Positions 7,514 to 16,145 of a DNA stretch of 64,000 nt are shown here, in pieces. The translations under genes were made by a program, and so were the position numbers. The DNA is from Pseudomonadota bacterium (lineage in GTDB: Bacteria > Pseudomonadota > Gammaproteobacteria > Burkholderiales > Burkholderiaceae_C), in contig JAKOZT010000125.1 in assembly GCA_029779845.1 (NCBI GenBank), positions 53,371 through 117,370 of the forward strand, written 5' to 3'. Under the pieces are notes generated by a model, which saw only the letters and a program-made list of their open reading frames with translations, made no database searches and was not told where the DNA came from. Each line of letters starts with the position of its first letter. Positions within the stretch are counted from its first letter, which is position 1.

Positions 7514-8497
7514 ATGAAGAAGTACATGGCTTTCGCCGCTCGCCGCCGCCTGGTGGCGGCCACGACGCTCGCCGCAGCCCTGGCCGCCGCGGGCGCCTGG
7601 GCGCAGCCCGGCTATCCGGAGAAGACGATCCGCATCGTCACGCCCTACGACCCGGGCAGCCTGGTCGATACGACGACGCGCCTCGTCGCCGACGGACTCA
7701 AGGCCGAGCTCGGCCAGAACGTGATCGTGGAGAACCGCAGCGGCGGCATGGGCATGATCGCCATGACTGCGCTGCTGGCTGCGCCGGCCGACGGCTACAC
7801 GCTGCTGACGGACACGCCGGCCTCGGCGATCAACCCGACGCTGTACAAGGCCAAGTACAACCCCAAGGCGGACATCGCGCCGATCGCGCAGTTCATGCGC
7901 CTGCCCTTCGCGATCGGCGCCAGCCCGTCGCTGCCGGCGGGCAGCGCCGCCGAGCTGGTGGAGTACGTGCGCAAGAACCCCGGCGCCGTCGACGTGGCGG
8001 TGGCCGGCACCTCGACCGGGCTGGTCGGCGACCTGTTCGCGATCCAGAACGGGCTGCAGTTCAACCGCATCCCGTACAAGGGGGCGGCGCCCGCCATGAT
8101 GGCCGTGCTGAAGGACGAGGCCAAGCTGATCTTCCTCGACGCCGGCAACCTCGCGCAGTACATCAACGGCGGCAAGATGAAGGGGCTGCTGATCACCTCC
8201 GAGCAGCGCTGGCCCGCGCTGAAGGACGTGCCCACCGCGAAGGAGGCCGGCTTCGCCGCGTTCGACGCGGCCACCTGGTTCGGCATGTTCGCCCGCGCCG
8301 ACGTGCCGCCCGACGTGCAGGAGCGCCTGAACGCCGCGGTGCGCAAGGTGATGGCCTCGCCGAAGGTGGAGGAGTTCCTGCGCCAGCGCGGCGCGATCGC
8401 CTCGACGATGACGACGGCGCAGTTCCGCGCCTTCTTCAACCGCGAAGTCGACACCTGGGCAGAGGTGATCCGCAAGGCGGACGTCAAGGCGCAGTGA
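7514..8497 (+). CDS. Bug/TctC-family periplasmic solute-binding protein
   Basis: A 327-residue secreted protein. A Sec signal peptide runs to about AGAWAQ, followed by a mature domain opening YPEKTIRIVTPYDPGS. The early 'P-G-(G/S)' loop and the later DGYTLLTDTP segment are characteristic of the Bordetella uptake gene (Bug/TctC) family, which binds carboxylates in the periplasm. It lies inside the gentisate operon, so an aromatic acid or hydroxybenzoate ligand is plausible. No TctA/TctB membrane genes occur in the window, so it either uses a distant transporter or acts as a sensor. Confidence 0.9.
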   Translation: MKKYMAFAARRRLVAATTLAAALAAAGAWAQPGYPEKTIRIVTPYDPGSLVDTTTRLVADGLKAELGQNVIVENRSGGMGMIAMTALLAAPADGYTLLTDTPASAINPTLYKAKYNPKADIAPIAQFMRLPFAIGASPSLPAGSAAELVEYVRKNPGAVDVAVAGTSTGLVGDLFAIQNGLQFNRIPYKGAAPAMMAVLKDEAKLIFLDAGNLAQYINGGKMKGLLITSEQRWPALKDVPTAKEAGFAAFDAATWFGMFARADVPPDVQERLNAAVRKVMASPKVEEFLRQRGAIASTMTTAQFRAFFNREVDTWAEVIRKADVKAQ

Positions 8498-8531
8498 ACG
8501 CCGCGAAGCGGCTCGGGCAAAGGAGCAGGAC

Positions 8532-9722
8532 ATGCATGTATTGATCGCGGGCGGCGGCATCGGCGGACTGGCCGCCGCCGCGGCGCTGCTGCAGCGCGGC
8601 ATCGACGTTGACGTCTACGAACAGGCGGCCGAACTGAAGGAGGTCGGCGCCGGCATCCAGATCAGCCCCAACGGCAACAAGGTGCTCGACGCACTGGGCG
8701 TGTTCGAGGCGCTCGAGGCGCTGTCGTGCGATCCCGGGCGCAAGGAGTTCCGGCTGTGGAACACCGGCAAGCCCTGGCCGATGTTCAGCCTGGGCAAGAC
8801 CGTGGTCGAGGCCTACGGCTATCCCTACCTCACGGTGTACCGGCCGGACATGCACGAGGCGCTCGCCGACCGGGTGCGCGCACTCAAGCCGGACGCCATT
8901 CACCTCGGCAGCGCGGCGGCGGGCTGCGCGCAGGACGCCGAGGGCGCCGAACTCGTGCTGCGCGACGGCACCCGGGTGCGCGGCGATGCGCTGATCGGCG
9001 CCGACGGCGTGCGCTCGATCGTGCGCAACACGCTGTGGGGGCCGAGCGATCCGCAGTTCTCCGGCATGGTGGCCTGGCGCGGCCTGATCCCGATGGAGAC
9101 GCTGCCCGCGCACATGCGCGAATCGGTCGGCACGACCTGGATCGGCCCCGGCGGCCACGCGGTGTCGTACCCGCTGCACCGCTCGAAGTACATGAACTTC
9201 GTCGCCACCATCGAAGGCAAGACCTGGACGGCCGCCGGCGGCTCGGAGGAAGGCAGCGTCGAGGAATGCCTGGCCGACTTTCACGGCTGGCACGAGGACG
9301 TGCAGACGCTGATCCGCCGCAGCCCGCGCCTGCTCAAGTGGGCGCTGGCGCAGCGCGACCCGATCCCGGCCTGGACGCAGGGACGCATCAGCCTGCTGGG
9401 CGACGCGGCGCACGCCACGCTGCCCTTCCTCGCGCAGGGCGCGGTGCATTCGATCGAGGACGGCATGGTGCTGTCGCGTTGTCTCGAAGGCGTGGACAAG
9501 GCCGGCGTGCCCGCCGCGTTGAAGCGCTACGAAGCCGCGCGCATAGCGCGCACCAGCCAGATGGTGCGCGGCGCCACCGCCAACACCGAGCGCTTCCACA
9601 GCCGCGAGCTGGCCACCGAGGCGACGGCCGAGGAGTACCTGCAGCGCGAGTGGAGCGCGAGCCCGATCCGCGACCGCTACCACTGGCTGTATGCCTACGA
9701 CGCGAACACCGCGCCGATCTGA
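8532..9722 (+). CDS. FAD-dependent aromatic hydroxylase (3-hydroxybenzoate 6-hydroxylase / salicylate hydroxylase type)
   Basis: A 396-residue class A flavoprotein monooxygenase: the dinucleotide fold GGGIGG (residues 7-12), GAGIQISPN (39-47), the NAD(P)H/FAD DG motif GADGVRS (156-162) and the FAD ribityl motif GDAAH (290-294). The family includes salicylate hydroxylase, 3-hydroxybenzoate 6-hydroxylase and 6-hydroxynicotinate 3-monooxygenase. Because the operon also encodes gentisate dioxygenase, 3-hydroxybenzoate to gentisate is the most economical reaction, but the sequence alone does not fix regiospecificity. The following CoA-transferase start lies 16 bp after its stop. Confidence 0.85.
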   Translation: MHVLIAGGGIGGLAAAAALLQRGIDVDVYEQAAELKEVGAGIQISPNGNKVLDALGVFEALEALSCDPGRKEFRLWNTGKPWPMFSLGKTVVEAYGYPYLTVYRPDMHEALADRVRALKPDAIHLGSAAAGCAQDAEGAELVLRDGTRVRGDALIGADGVRSIVRNTLWGPSDPQFSGMVAWRGLIPMETLPAHMRESVGTTWIGPGGHAVSYPLHRSKYMNFVATIEGKTWTAAGGSEEGSVEECLADFHGWHEDVQTLIRRSPRLLKWALAQRDPIPAWTQGRISLLGDAAHATLPFLAQGAVHSIEDGMVLSRCLEGVDKAGVPAALKRYEAARIARTSQMVRGATANTERFHSRELATEATAEEYLQREWSASPIRDRYHWLYAYDANTAPI

Positions 9723-9738
9723 ACACGGGGCGAGCGGC

Positions 9739-10938
9739 GTGGCCAATCGACTGCTGGAGGGCATCCGCGTCCTCGACCTGAGCAACGTGCTGGCCGGGCC
9801 GTTCTGCGGCTATCAGCTGGCCCTGCTCGGCGCCGACGTGATCAAGGTGGAATCGCCGGAGGGCGGCGACCTGGCGCGCCAGCTCGGCGCCGACGCCGCG
9901 CTCAACGCCTCGAGAATGGGGGCTTCGTTCCTGGCGCAGAACGCCGACAAGCGTTCTGTCGTGATCGACCTGAAGTCCGAGGGCGGGCGCGAGAACTTTC
10001 TGAAGCTCGTGCGCGACGCCGACGTCGTGCTGGAGAACTTCCGCCCCGGCGTGATGGAGCGGCTCGGGCTCGGCCACGAGGTGCTCGAGGCCGTCAAGCC
10101 GGACCTGATCTATTGCGCCATCTCCGGCTTCGGGCAGGACGGGCCGCTGTCGCGCGCGCCGGCCTACGACCAGATCATCCAGGGCCTGTCCGGCGTGATG
10201 AGCGTGACCGGCGGGCCGCAGAGCGCGCCGCTGCGCGTCGGCTATCCGGTGTGCGACACCTTCGGGGGGCTGATGGCGGCCTTCGCCATCTGCGCCGCGC
10301 TGCTGCGCCGGCAGCGCAGCGGGGAAGGGGCGTTCCTCGACGTCTCCATGCTCGACTCGGCACTCGTCGGCATGGGCTGGATCGTCTCGAACCTGCTGGT
10401 GGCGGGCCAGGAGCCGGTGCCCATGGGCAACGACAACTTCACCGCCAGCCCGTCGGGCACCTTTGCCACCGGCCACGGCCTGCTGAACATCGCCGCGAAC
10501 AAGCAGGAGCAGTTCGAGGCCCTGTGCGACGTGATCGGCGCCTCGCCGCTGAAGACCGATGTGCGCTTCGCCACCCGCGAGGACCGCAAGCGCCACCGTG
10601 CCGAACTGCGGGCCGAGCTCGAGAAGCATCTTGTTCACGCCGACGCGGCGACATGGGAGGACCAGCTCAACGCGGCGGGCGTTCCGGCCGGGCGCGTGCT
10701 CGACGTGGCGCAGGCCCTGCAGCAGGATCAGGTCGCGCAGCGCGGGCTGGTCGCCGACGTTCCGATCGATCTGGCCGGCCGCTCGTCCGTGCAGCTGACC
10801 GGCAGCGCCTTCCTGGTCGACGGCCAGCGTTGCGTGCCGCACCGTGCGCCGCCCTTCCTGGGCGAGCACAGCGCCGACTTGCTGCGCGGGCTGGCCCGCA
10901 AGCCGCTCACCGCCGTCGAAGAAGCCCGCGCACCGTGA
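9739..10938 (+). CDS. Class III (CaiB/BaiF) CoA-transferase
   Basis: A 399-residue family III CoA-transferase. Seen: the N-terminal LEGIRVLDLSNVLAGPFC segment, LGADVIKVESP, and the catalytic Asp in the PAYDQIIQGLSG segment, which accepts the CoA thioester through an aspartyl-CoA intermediate. The GTG at 9739 was chosen because it follows the previous stop and a GGGGCGAG-type ribosome site; an ATG at 9691 lies within the preceding gene. It overlaps the next gene by GTGA. Members activate carboxylic acids such as citramalate, malate, oxalate and carnitine. Paired here with a citrate-synthase-like lyase, it may make a malyl-CoA-type ester. Confidence 0.88.
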   Translation: MANRLLEGIRVLDLSNVLAGPFCGYQLALLGADVIKVESPEGGDLARQLGADAALNASRMGASFLAQNADKRSVVIDLKSEGGRENFLKLVRDADVVLENFRPGVMERLGLGHEVLEAVKPDLIYCAISGFGQDGPLSRAPAYDQIIQGLSGVMSVTGGPQSAPLRVGYPVCDTFGGLMAAFAICAALLRRQRSGEGAFLDVSMLDSALVGMGWIVSNLLVAGQEPVPMGNDNFTASPSGTFATGHGLLNIAANKQEQFEALCDVIGASPLKTDVRFATREDRKRHRAELRAELEKHLVHADAATWEDQLNAAGVPAGRVLDVAQALQQDQVAQRGLVADVPIDLAGRSSVQLTGSAFLVDGQRCVPHRAPPFLGEHSADLLRGLARKPLTAVEEARAP

Positions 10939-11750
10939 GCGACACGCCTGCCGACGCCCTGCTCCGCAAGGCCTCCGACTGGTGGTCGACCGCGGTCATC
11001 GACATTCGCCCTGGCGTGATCCGCCCCCGCGGCATCCCGATCCAGGAGCTCATCGGCTCGGCCAGCTTCCCGCAGATGATCTGGCTGATGCTGCGCGGCG
11101 CGTTGCCGACGCCCGAGCAGGCGCGGCTGCTCGAAGCGGCGCTGGTGGCTGCGGTGGACCACGGCCCGCACGCGCCGTCGATCGCCATCGCACGCATGGC
11201 GGTCACCTGCGGCCAGGGGCTCAACGGCGCGATGGCCTCGGCGATCAATGTGCTCGACGACGTGCACGGCGGTGCGGGCGAGCAGTGCCTGGCGCTGTAC
11301 CGGCGCGCGCTCGCGCTGCGGCCAGGACGCAGCGTGGAGGCGGCAGTCGACGAGGCGCTGGACGCGCAGATCGCCGGGCACGGCCGCATCGTGCCGGGAT
11401 TCGGTCACCGCTTCCACCCCGTCGACCCGCGCGCGGTGCGTCTGCTGGCGTTGATCGACGAGGCGCAGGCGGCGGGTACCGTGGCGGGCGAGCATGCCCG
11501 CGTGGCCCGCACCATCGAGGCGGCGCTGCAGCGGCGCACCGGCAGGGCGCTGCCGATGAACATCGACGGCGCCACCGCCGTCGTCTATGGCGAACTCGGC
11601 TTCGAGCCGCCGCTGGCGCGCGGCCTGTTCATCCTCTCGCGCTCGGTGGGCATCCTTGCCCACGCATGGGAGGAATCGAACCAAGGCCGCCGCATCAAGG
11701 GGCCGATGCCGCCGGAGCTGCCCTACACCTACACCGGCCCGCAGGGCTGA
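10935..11750 (+). CDS. Citryl-CoA lyase / citrate-synthase-like protein
   Basis: A 271-residue protein with a minimal citrate synthase fold. The three catalytic signatures are recognisable: VHGGAG (first His), GFGHRFHPVDPRA (second His) and MNIDGATAVVYGELGF (Asp). It is far shorter than true citrate synthases (about 370-430 residues), like the stand-alone citryl-CoA lyases that cleave 3-hydroxyacyl-CoA esters to acetyl-CoA and an oxoacid. It starts with GTG overlapping the CoA-transferase stop, a strong sign of paired function. I infer cleavage of a malyl- or citramalyl-type CoA ester. Confidence 0.78.
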   Translation: MSDTPADALLRKASDWWSTAVIDIRPGVIRPRGIPIQELIGSASFPQMIWLMLRGALPTPEQARLLEAALVAAVDHGPHAPSIAIARMAVTCGQGLNGAMASAINVLDDVHGGAGEQCLALYRRALALRPGRSVEAAVDEALDAQIAGHGRIVPGFGHRFHPVDPRAVRLLALIDEAQAAGTVAGEHARVARTIEAALQRRTGRALPMNIDGATAVVYGELGFEPPLARGLFILSRSVGILAHAWEESNQGRRIKGPMPPELPYTYTGPQG

Positions 11751-11811
11751 GGAAGACGATCCGCCCTGGCAGCCCGGACGAGCGGGCATGCGCGGGCCGA
11801 CACCCTCCGGA

Positions 11812-12618
11812 CTAGGAAGCCGGCGGGTCTTCCGGGAGGGCGCCCGCGAAGCGCGGCCGCCGGCGCTCCTGAAAGGCGAGCAGCCCTTCGGTCAGATCGC
11901 CGGAAAACCCCACGTCGACCGCCCAAGCACTCGCCAATTCCAGCGCCGCGGCTTCCGTACCCTTGAGCGCAGCGGCGATACTGGCCTTGCACCCACGCAG
12001 CGCCTGCATCGGGCCCTGTGCGAGTCGATGGGCGAGCTGGGTGGCGACATCGAGGGCGGCGCCACGCTCGCACACTTCGTCCACGAGACCCCATTCGAGC
12101 GCACGCCGCGCATCGACGGTCTCACCCAGCAGCATCATGCGGTGCGCTCGACCGACGCCGATCCGCCGCGTGACGCGTAGCGTCCCGCCGCTGCCGGGGA
12201 ACGCGCCGAGATGGATCTCGGGCAGGCTGAGCCTGGCATCCTGCGCGGCCACCACAAAGTCGCAGCACACCGCCAGCTCGAGCCCGCCGCCGGTCGCTGC
12301 GCCTTCGATGGCCGCCACGGTCGGCTTCGGGAAGTCCGCGAGGCGTCCGAACACCTCGTGGTCCTGCGCGAACTTGCGCGCCAGCGCTTCACGACCGCGA
12401 CCGATGAGCGCGCGAAGCTCGTCCAGGTCCGACCCGGCGCAGAAGGCTCGCGTGCCCGATCCGCAAACAATCAAGGCGCGCACCTGGTCGTCGCCTGCGC
12501 AGCGCTCGAGCAGTTCGCCCAGTTGCGTGACCATCGGCCGATCCAGCGTGTTCACGGGCGGCGCGTCCAGCGTGATGCGGGCGATACCCTGGCTGACGTT
12601 GATCGTGACTTGCTTCAT
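11812..12618 (-). CDS. Enoyl-CoA hydratase/lyase (crotonase family), partner of the ligase
   Basis: A 268-residue crotonase. Oxyanion-hole and catalytic segments are intact: FCAGSDL, ATGGGLELAV (first catalytic Glu) and LPEIHLGAFPGSGGT (second catalytic Glu). It should therefore hydrate an enoyl-CoA. It lies 19 bp downstream of the feruloyl-CoA-synthase-like gene on the same strand. In ferulate pathways the paired crotonase hydrates feruloyl-CoA and releases acetyl-CoA and vanillin, but generic beta-oxidation hydratase activity fits equally. The ATG at 12618 was chosen over an upstream ATG lying inside the ligase gene. It ends about 60 bp from the convergent citryl-CoA-lyase-like gene. Confidence 0.85.
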   Translation of the reverse strand: MKQVTINVSQGIARITLDAPPVNTLDRPMVTQLGELLERCAGDDQVRALIVCGSGTRAFCAGSDLDELRALIGRGREALARKFAQDHEVFGRLADFPKPTVAAIEGAATGGGLELAVCCDFVVAAQDARLSLPEIHLGAFPGSGGTLRVTRRIGVGRAHRMMLLGETVDARRALEWGLVDEVCERGAALDVATQLAHRLAQGPMQALRGCKASIAAALKGTEAAALELASAWAVDVGFSGDLTEGLLAFQERRRPRFAGALPEDPPAS

Positions 12619-12637
12619 CTGGTTTTCCAGTTCGGTT

Positions 12638-14539
12638 TCAGACCGGCGTCCCCAGCGCGCTGACCACGACATGCGCCGGTGGATCGGGAGCGAACAGCTC
12701 GTCGACCAGCGGCTGGCGGTTGGCGAGGAAGGCTCGTTGATTGATCGAGCCCTTGTCCGTCAGCTCTCCGGCCGCCGCCGAAGGCTGCGCGCGGACCAGC
12801 ATCGCGCGGGACACGAAGGTCGAGCTGCCCGTGTTTCGCCTCGCCATCGAGTCGATGATCGCCGCCACGCTCGAGCGCAATGCAGCGTGCGTGATGACGC
12901 TGTCCCACGATGCGCCGGCGTCGAGACCGCAGGCCGCCGCGCAGGCGGCGGGGTCCGCGATGATGAACGCGCCGACGGCATCTCGGCCTTCGCCGCAGAT
13001 CACGGCGTCGAGGAAGAGGCCGTCGCTCTCCTGGATCAGGCGCGCGCGAAGTGTCCCCACGTTGACCCACGTTCCCGTGCTGAGCTTGAAATCCTCGGCC
13101 ACCCGGCCATCGAACGCCAGCCCCGCGGCAGGGTCGTCCGGGTCGATCAGCGACAAGGCGTCGCCCAGGCAGGCGTATCCCTCTTCGTCGAAGAGTTTGC
13201 GCGTCAGATCCGGTTGACCCCAATAGCCCGGCGTGACATTCGGGCCGCGCAGGCGCCCCTCGTACTTCCCGGAACCGATCGGGTACAGCTTGAGGTCGCA
13301 ACCCGGCACGGGCAGCCCGGCCAGTCCGGTCCGCTGCGTCAGCCAGTTCGCGGCCAGCGCGAATGGAGCCGTCTCGGTGGCGCCGTAGCCCGACATCATC
13401 GGGACGCGCTGCCCGCAGGCTTGCACGGCGATGTCGTCCAGGTCCTGGACCAGGGATCGCCCCAGCGCCGAGCCGGAGTAGTACATCAGGCTCAGGCGGG
13501 AGAAGAAGCGCGCGCGCAGCTCGGCGTCACGCCGTAGCCAGGGCACGAGCATCGCGAATCCTCGCGGCACGCTGAAGTAGATCGTCGGCGCGATCTCGCG
13601 CAGGTTGCGCACGGTCTTCTCGATCTCGCCGGGGACCGGCTTCCCGTCGTCGATGTAGAGCGTGCCGCCGCAGTGCAGCGTCAGTCCCATCATCTGATTG
13701 CCGCCCGAGGTGTGGTGCCAGGGCAGCCAGCTGAGTATGACCGGCGGTTCTTCGGCGATGCAGGGGATGGACTGCACGAACATCTGCTGGTTGGACGCCA
13801 GCATGCGATGGGTATTGATCACCCCCTTCGGCATGCCGGTCGAGCCCGACGTGAACAGAACCTTCGCAACCGCGTCGGCGTCGACGGCCGCGCTCGTCGC
13901 TTGCACGTCGGCCGTGGCCTCGCGCTGCATGAGCGCCTCGAAGGGCAGGCTGCGGCCACCCGCTGCCGGCGCCCGCGTGTGCACGATGCGCGCATCGCCC
14001 GGCGCGGTTCTATCGATGGCGGCGGCGTAGGCCTCGCCCTCGTCTGCGTACACCATGCTCGGGTTCAGCAGCCCCATGACATGCCGCAGTTTCGAGTGGT
14101 CGTCGGACAGGAGCGAGTACGCCGGGGTAATCGCGCTGCAGGGAATGCCGACGTGCATGGCGGCCAGCGCGAGCAGCGCATGGTCGATGCTGCTCCCGGA
14201 CAGCAACGCGATCGGCCGGCCGGCCGGGAGGCGCATATCCAGCAGCCCTTGTGCGATCCGTTGCACGCGCGACCACGCCTCTGCGTAGGTCAGCGGATGC
14301 CAGCCCGAACCGTCGGGCCGACGAACGGCGAGGAAGACACGGTCCGGCGCTTGCTGCGCCACGGCGCCCAGTCGATCGGTGAGCTTGCGCGGATAGGCCT
14401 GCAGATCCTCCTTCGAGCGGATGAGCAGGCAGCCATCCGCCCGCCGCTCCCAGCGGACCTCGTGGCTGCCGAGGCGGATCTGCCGGAACGGTGCTGCGCT
14501 CGAGTGGGCATGGAGGGGCGGGTGCTGCATGGGCCTCAT
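12638..14539 (-). CDS. Feruloyl-CoA synthase-like aryl-CoA ligase
   Basis: A 633-residue ANL-superfamily adenylating enzyme. Seen: the P-loop-like TSGSTGMPKGV, the motif SGYGATETAP, GYWGQPDLT, and FDGRVAEDFKLSTGTWV, where most relatives have 'GRxKD'. The N-terminal part (IRLGSHEVRWERRADGCLL and the following YPRKLTDRL) and the roughly 620-residue length match feruloyl-CoA synthases, which activate ferulate, caffeate or p-coumarate with ATP and CoA. Two ATGs, 14539 and 14530, are possible starts; upstream codons would run into the divergent regulator's promoter. The crotonase that follows forms an fcs-ech-like pair. Confidence 0.83.
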   Translation of the reverse strand: MRPMQHPPLHAHSSAAPFRQIRLGSHEVRWERRADGCLLIRSKEDLQAYPRKLTDRLGAVAQQAPDRVFLAVRRPDGSGWHPLTYAEAWSRVQRIAQGLLDMRLPAGRPIALLSGSSIDHALLALAAMHVGIPCSAITPAYSLLSDDHSKLRHVMGLLNPSMVYADEGEAYAAAIDRTAPGDARIVHTRAPAAGGRSLPFEALMQREATADVQATSAAVDADAVAKVLFTSGSTGMPKGVINTHRMLASNQQMFVQSIPCIAEEPPVILSWLPWHHTSGGNQMMGLTLHCGGTLYIDDGKPVPGEIEKTVRNLREIAPTIYFSVPRGFAMLVPWLRRDAELRARFFSRLSLMYYSGSALGRSLVQDLDDIAVQACGQRVPMMSGYGATETAPFALAANWLTQRTGLAGLPVPGCDLKLYPIGSGKYEGRLRGPNVTPGYWGQPDLTRKLFDEEGYACLGDALSLIDPDDPAAGLAFDGRVAEDFKLSTGTWVNVGTLRARLIQESDGLFLDAVICGEGRDAVGAFIIADPAACAAACGLDAGASWDSVITHAALRSSVAAIIDSMARRNTGSSTFVSRAMLVRAQPSAAAGELTDKGSINQRAFLANRQPLVDELFAPDPPAHVVVSALGTPV

Positions 14540-14564
14540 GGTAGGAGCGCGCTCGCGCGCGCGG

Positions 14565-14584
14565 CGTCCTGCCGCAGTAGGACG
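14565..14584. promoter_or_regulatory. 20-bp dyad CGTCCT-N8-AGGACG between ligase and LuxR genes
   Basis: A perfect 6-8-6 inverted repeat, 26 bp upstream of the ligase start and 97 bp upstream of the LuxR start. It has the same geometry and a related half-site to the TGTCGT-N8-ACGACA boxes found elsewhere in the window, and could be an autoregulatory or divergent site of the same regulator. Confidence 0.45.
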
Positions 14585-14680
14585 GGTTAGTCCGTATGCC
14601 TGCGGGCCCAACGTATGGTCCAATGTTGTTAACGTGGTTTACTGTCAACCGAGATAACAAACTCGCTGGTGGAGATGCCC

Positions 14681-15535
14681 ATGCAAAGTTGGCTTGTCGA
14701 AGATTCCAAGCGTTCCCGGGCCATCGACGTGTCGTCGGTGGCGTCGCTTGTCGATGCGATCGGCAGCACGGACCCGGAAACATTGGCGCGCAGCATCTTC
14801 GATGCCGTCCTCCCTCTGTTCGAGCTTCAACAGTGCACCGTGTTTGCCCACGAGGCCGAACGCAATCCCCGCCTGCTGTCGGGCGCTTCTCGCAACGGGC
14901 CGTGGGTGGCGTTTCGAGCGGGTGCCCTGCATGCGCGGGAGTTCGCCGGGCAGGACAGCTTGCGTGGCGTCATCGAGCGTCGGCCGGCCACCGGCCCGGT
15001 CGGCTGCATCGTGGTCTGTCGCCAGCGCACCGACGAATTGCCCGGCGGAACGCTGCGCAGCGAGTGCATGGAACTGCTCGGGCTGGTTGATCGGCTGAGC
15101 GTGCTGGTGCGCGTCAGCGAGTCGGTCTGGCTGGTCGCCCACCTGTTCCGCAGCGCCGAGCAAGGCTTGTTCGACGACGCGGAGATCGATGGCCTGTGCG
15201 GCATGGCGCGACTCATCGGTCGATGCATGGCGCGCCACTATGCCTGCGACGTGGACGGGGTGGCTGCGCAGCGCGGCAATGTTTCCGACGGCGTCCTCGA
15301 CATCGGCTCGCGCCTCACGGTCCGCGAGCGCGAGGTGCTCGTCCGCATCCTGGACGGCGTGACGATCAACCGCATCGCGGAGGATCTCAAGTTGCGCCCG
15401 ACGACGATCGCGACGTATCGCATGCGCGCGTACGAGAAGCTCGGTGTAACCTCGCGCCAGGAACTGTTCGCGGCGATGCTGAGGCAACGAAGCGGGGCGC
15501 GCGACAACGGCGCGGCGCCTCGGTGGGCGGCGTGA
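14681..15535 (+). CDS. LuxR-family transcriptional regulator
   Basis: A 284-residue regulator with a C-terminal LuxR/GerE helix-turn-helix (about residues 215-275: LTVREREVLVRILDGVTINR, ending ATYRMRAYEKLGV). The N-terminal 200 residues have no autoinducer-binding signature I recognise and look like a GAF-type ligand domain. The start at ATG 14681 is supported by GGTGGAG 6 bp upstream; GTG 14669 and ATG 14675 are alternatives. It is divergent from the feruloyl-CoA-synthase-like operon and 40 bp ahead of the MarR gene. I infer it is a good candidate for the regulator that binds the repeated 20-bp dyads in this region, since LuxR-type proteins bind 18-20-bp dyads. Confidence 0.85.
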   Translation: MQSWLVEDSKRSRAIDVSSVASLVDAIGSTDPETLARSIFDAVLPLFELQQCTVFAHEAERNPRLLSGASRNGPWVAFRAGALHAREFAGQDSLRGVIERRPATGPVGCIVVCRQRTDELPGGTLRSECMELLGLVDRLSVLVRVSESVWLVAHLFRSAEQGLFDDAEIDGLCGMARLIGRCMARHYACDVDGVAAQRGNVSDGVLDIGSRLTVREREVLVRILDGVTINRIAEDLKLRPTTIATYRMRAYEKLGVTSRQELFAAMLRQRSGARDNGAAPRWAA

Positions 15536-15575
15536 TGTCGGCATCGCGGACGGTCGACGAAACGGGAGGCCGCTC

Positions 15576-16118
15576 TTGAAGCGTACTGAGGTCCAGCGGG
15601 CAAAGAGGCGCCCGTCCGAGGCGGAGTCCGCTGCCAGTTGCGAACGGATCGGGCATGGCGGCGTGATTGACCTGCATGGGTATGCCGCGCCGACGACGCT
15701 CCATATCCAGCAGATGGAAGCGTTTGTCGGGTACTGGGTGCGCCGACTCGACAACAAGATCCACACCAGTTTCCTCGCGGCGCTCGGGCACGAGGAAATC
15801 ACGCCGGCGCGCTTCACCGCCCTGTCGATCATCGCGGCCAATCCCGGCGTGCGGCAAGTCGACCTCGCAAGGGCGCTCGAAGTGGCCCGGCCGGCTGCGC
15901 TGAAGGTCGTCAACCATCTGGTCGAACTGGGTCTGGTCGAGACGCATCCCATTCCGAGCGACAAGCGCATCGGCGCGCTGGCGCTGTCGGAGCGCGGCCA
16001 GAAGAAGTTGGCCGAGTACGTGCGCGCCGTGAACGAGCACGAGGCGCGAGTCTTCGACGCCGTCAGCGCCGAGGAACTCTCTGCGCTGGTGCTGCTGCTG
16101 AAGAAGCTGCTCGCCTGA
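15576..16118 (+). CDS. MarR-family transcriptional regulator
   Basis: A 180-residue protein with a MarR winged helix at about residues 75-150 (VRQVDLARALEVARPAALKV, then the wing around HPIPSDKRIGALAL). MarR proteins such as FerR/FerC and CouR regulate hydroxycinnamate genes by sensing the CoA thioesters, which fits the nearby aryl-CoA ligase. The TTG start at 15576 is supported by a strong GGGAGG site 6 bp upstream; no in-frame ATG would keep the whole domain. The N-terminal 45 residues are variable. It lies in line with the LuxR gene, probably co-transcribed. Confidence 0.87.
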   Translation: MKRTEVQRAKRRPSEAESAASCERIGHGGVIDLHGYAAPTTLHIQQMEAFVGYWVRRLDNKIHTSFLAALGHEEITPARFTALSIIAANPGVRQVDLARALEVARPAALKVVNHLVELGLVETHPIPSDKRIGALALSERGQKKLAEYVRAVNEHEARVFDAVSAEELSALVLLLKKLLA

Positions 16119-16145
16119 AAGCTCGACGACGGCCGGGCCGCCCCG

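Noticed and set aside
9691..9738. ATG start of the CoA-transferase inside the preceding hydroxylase gene
   Set aside because: The extra residues are not conserved and GTG 9739 follows a ribosome site directly after the previous stop.
13673..14590. 305-codon plus-strand frame opposite the feruloyl-CoA-synthase-like gene
   Set aside because: No domain; the minus-strand ligase is unmistakable.
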